Shown here in pieces: positions 5,797-7,610 of a stretch of 7,610 bases of DNA. Under the pieces are notes generated by a model, which worked only from the letters and a program-made list of their open reading frames with translations, searched no databases and had not been told where the DNA came from. The stretch lies in contig CAIRWP010000126.1 of the NCBI GenBank assembly GCA_903882335.1, forward strand, positions 1-7,610. Reading direction: 5' to 3'. The stretch comes from an uncultured Opitutia bacterium. GTDB lineage: Bacteria > Verrucomicrobiota > Verrucomicrobiia > Opitutales > UBA953. A program made the position numbers and the translations under genes. How positions within the stretch are numbered: the stretch's first letter is position 1; every line of letters starts with the position of its first letter.

Positions 5797-5823
5797 ACGA
5801 TAGCGTTCAGCCCACGCTGTCAA
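5797..5823 (-). promoter_or_regulatory. candidate sigma-70 promoter for the SulP transporter gene
   Basis: The - strand has a perfect consensus -35, TTGACA (5823-5818), followed after 15 nt by TATCGT (5802-5797), a four-of-six match to the -10. At 17 nt spacing the hexamer would be TCGTTA, which is poorer. Either would start transcription only about 5-10 nt before the ATG at 5781, giving a very short leader. The -35 is striking in this GC-rich context; the -10 is mediocre. Confidence 0.4.
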
Positions 5824-5883
5824 TGGCGGACGCCCCCGGGCCGAAGCGGTCGCACGACTGTCACCGGACCGTGGCGAAAGGAG

Positions 5884-5905
5884 CCGCGGCCGCCGCACGC
5901 CGCGG
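5884..5905 (-). terminator. GC-rich hairpin at the 3' end of the oxidoreductase gene
   Basis: Directly after the TAG stop codon on the - strand, CCGCGGC and GCCGCGG form a 7-bp stem with an 8-nt loop. The following sequence, CTCCTTTCG, has only a short T-run, so this is an imperfect intrinsic terminator at best. It may act as a 3' stability hairpin or partial terminator before the SulP promoter. Confidence 0.35.
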
Positions 5906-7543
5906 CTACTTGCTCGGGACCTCGAGCTTCTGGTGCAGGGCGCGCAGCTTCACGCGCAGGCCGGCGTAAGGGACCTCCTGGACGGCGATCCCGCCGCGCG
6001 CGGCCATCGCCGCGGCGACGCCGGCGCTCTCGCCTAAGATCATCCAGACCGGCTCCATGCGGAGTGAGGTCATCGCGATGTGGCTGGCCGAGACGCAGAC
6101 CGGAACGAGCAAGTTGGCGCACTGCCCCTGCTTCGGACGAATCGCGCGGTACGGGATCCGGTAGATGCCGCGATTCCGCTCCTCGAGGTAGAGCATGGAG
6201 TAATAGCCACCCATCAGGGCGACCTTGCCGCCGAGCGCGACGGTGGCGTAAGGCCACTCGTCGACCCCGTACGAGGCCAGGCCGACCGAATCCTCGGGCG
6301 AGCCCTTCCCTTCCAGGTCCTGCTGCGTGACGACGTAATCCGAGACCATGCGCCGGGCCTCGCGGACGTAGAGCTGGTGCGGGTAGCCGCGGGTCTCGTC
6401 GAAGATACCCTTGGCGAGGCCGGCGGAGCGCGCGAGGTCCCGTTGCTTCGCGGGGACGGAAGGATCGGTCCGCAGGAAGTGCGTCATCCCGCGCACGAAA
6501 TCCTGCTGCGATTTCCAGATACGGGCGCGCGTGGCGTAGTCCCCGTCCGGGTAACCGGCGTTGCTCCCGTAGTTCGTGGGCGCGAACAAGGCGCGGGCGA
6601 GGTTGCCGGCGCCGCCGGAGAAGACGCGACCGCCGCTCGGCTCCCACCCGTCGACCTTGCCGCGCATCACGCGTCCGGAAAGGATATCCACGCCCTGCTG
6701 GAAAGCGCGGCGGTAGAGCTCGAACTGCCGCGGGTCGTAGTCGTCCGGCGGTTCGATGGGCAGCCCGTCGCCCTTGAACGTGAATTTCCAGCGGAAGCCA
6801 TAGCCCATCGTGAGCTGGTCTGCCGCGCCCACGGGGGCGACCGGCGTCGGCTGCAATAGCGGCAGCAGTCCGCTGGCCGGGTCGCCCGGCTTCACGTACG
6901 GGTCGATGGCGTAGACCGACATCGGGGGCTGCGCGCCCGCGAGCGACTCGCCGTAGGTCTCGCGCGCCTCGCGGCCGAAGGTGTAGGCGACGCCGGCGCG
7001 CGCCATCAGGTCGCCTTCGTACGAGCAATCGATGAAGACCTGGGCGCGGATGACGCGGGCCGCCCCCGGCGTCGCCTGGGCCGGCGGACAGCCGGCCGCG
7101 TCGAACGGCGCGCGGTCCAGCGTGATGGCCCGAATCCGGCCATCGACCTTGTCGACGGCGCCGACGCGATGGTCGTAGATCACGGGGATCCCCGCATCGG
7201 CCAGCATCTTCACGAACGTCGCGCGGTACTGCGCATCCTCAAAGCCCTGCTTGAGGATCGGGCGGGTGGAGCCGCTGACGGCCTCCTCGCGACCCCAGTC
7301 GACATGCATCAGGCCGCCGCCGGTCATGCCGCCCAGCCATCGGCTCGGCTCGACCACGACGACCTTGGCGCCCTCCTTCGCGGCCGCGCAGGCCGCCATC
7401 ACGCCGCTCGCGTTGCCGACGTAGACGCAGACGTCGAAGGCCTCGTTAACCTCGGCGGCGGGTAGTCGCACGGCGCAGACACCGACGCCGAGCAAGGCGG
7501 AGCGGCGGAGGAACTTGCGACGGGAAGAAACGGCGAAGGTCAT
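5906..7543 (-). CDS. Tat-exported FAD-dependent oxidoreductase (FAD_oxidored family)
   Basis: This 545-aa flavoprotein is predicted to act outside the cytoplasmic membrane. The N-terminus SSRRKFLRRSALLGVGV is a twin-arginine signal, with a hydrophobic core at about 16-25 and cleavage probable after PAA (residue 30); Tat export fits a protein that folds around FAD before secretion. The Rossmann motif begins at 37 (DVCVYVGNASGVMAA) and continues to VVVVEPSRWLGGMTGGG. In relatives the turn usually reads GGxSAG; here it reads VGNASG, losing the first glycine. Further family blocks are FIDCSYEGDLMARAGV (170-185), YPHQLYVREARRM (387-399) and the C-terminal FAD-contact region LLVPVCVSASHIA to MEPVWMILGESAGVAAA (478-512). 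Members are numerous in Planctomycetes and Verrucomicrobia near polysaccharide-degradation genes and are often labelled xanthan lyase or FAD-dependent oxidoreductase; substrates are mostly unknown. A partial gene ends 11 nt upstream on the same strand, indicating an operon. The ATG at 7543 has no clear Shine-Dalgarno motif. Confidence 0.9.
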   Translation of the reverse strand: MTFAVSSRRKFLRRSALLGVGVCAVRLPAAEVNEAFDVCVYVGNASGVMAACAAAKEGAKVVVVEPSRWLGGMTGGGLMHVDWGREEAVSGSTRPILKQGFEDAQYRATFVKMLADAGIPVIYDHRVGAVDKVDGRIRAITLDRAPFDAAGCPPAQATPGAARVIRAQVFIDCSYEGDLMARAGVAYTFGREARETYGESLAGAQPPMSVYAIDPYVKPGDPASGLLPLLQPTPVAPVGAADQLTMGYGFRWKFTFKGDGLPIEPPDDYDPRQFELYRRAFQQGVDILSGRVMRGKVDGWEPSGGRVFSGGAGNLARALFAPTNYGSNAGYPDGDYATRARIWKSQQDFVRGMTHFLRTDPSVPAKQRDLARSAGLAKGIFDETRGYPHQLYVREARRMVSDYVVTQQDLEGKGSPEDSVGLASYGVDEWPYATVALGGKVALMGGYYSMLYLEERNRGIYRIPYRAIRPKQGQCANLLVPVCVSASHIAMTSLRMEPVWMILGESAGVAAAMAARGGIAVQEVPYAGLRVKLRALHQKLEVPSK

Positions 7544-7554
7544 TGGAATCGCTT

Positions 7555-7610
7555 TCAGCGCAAGGCGGCCAGGCGGCGACGGGCCTCGTCGAAGAGCTGA
7601 ACATGGAGGC
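7555..7610 (-). CDS. 3' end of an upstream gene, truncated by the window edge
   Basis: On the - strand one frame reads 17 codons into a TGA at 7557-7555, giving the C-terminus LHVQLFDEARRRLAALR. This amphipathic, Arg/Ala/Leu-rich ending is typical of a real protein helix, and the stop lies only 11 nt before the ATG of the oxidoreductase, the spacing of an operon. Too little is present to name a family. The coding claim rests on residue style and spacing only. Confidence 0.5.
   Translation of the reverse strand, partial: LHVQLFDEARRRLAALR

Overview
The window is GC-rich and densely coding, with a strong preference for G or C in third codon positions. It probably comes from the chromosome of a member of the PVC superphylum, most likely a Verrucomicrobiota (Opitutales-like) bacterium. 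This is inferred from the protein styles together: a stand-alone ketosynthase/ACP pair, a secreted low-complexity protein with an SHD1-like N-terminus, a Tat-exported FAD oxidoreductase of the type common in Planctomycetes and Verrucomicrobia, and an RNase D-like exonuclease next to a thioredoxin-like ferredoxin. No mobile element, CRISPR array, prophage or integrase is visible.

Layout. 1-1649 (+): a FabF-like beta-ketoacyl-ACP synthase followed after 34 nt by a small acyl carrier protein, forming a two-gene acyl-extension module. 1731-2747 (+): a secreted protein of unknown function, apparently with its own promoter and possibly a leaderless GTG start. 2772-2806: a strong hairpin with T-runs on both sides that can terminate the secreted-protein gene on the + strand and the convergent tRNA-Ala(GGC) gene at 2809-2884 (-). 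2996-3853 (+): a DEDDy 3'-5' exonuclease with all catalytic residues, but with a roughly 65-70 residue insertion directly after the first catalytic motif. The second half of the insertion resembles an S4 RNA-binding domain. 3864-4217 (+): a (2Fe-2S) thioredoxin-like ferredoxin, 10 nt downstream. 4324-5781 (-): a SulP-family anion transporter with a C-terminal STAS-like domain. 5906-7543 (-): a Tat-exported FAD-dependent oxidoreductase, apparently the downstream gene of an operon whose previous gene ends at 7555 and runs off the window.

How the genes fit together. These look like several small independent transcription units rather than one pathway. The KAS and ACP almost certainly work together, and the exonuclease and ferredoxin are probably co-transcribed. 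The SulP and oxidoreductase genes share a strand, but a GC-rich hairpin and a TTGACA promoter candidate separate them. The least ordinary item is the exonuclease with the inserted S4-like domain. Second is the ketosynthase, whose acyl-gating loop is altered although its catalytic triad is intact.
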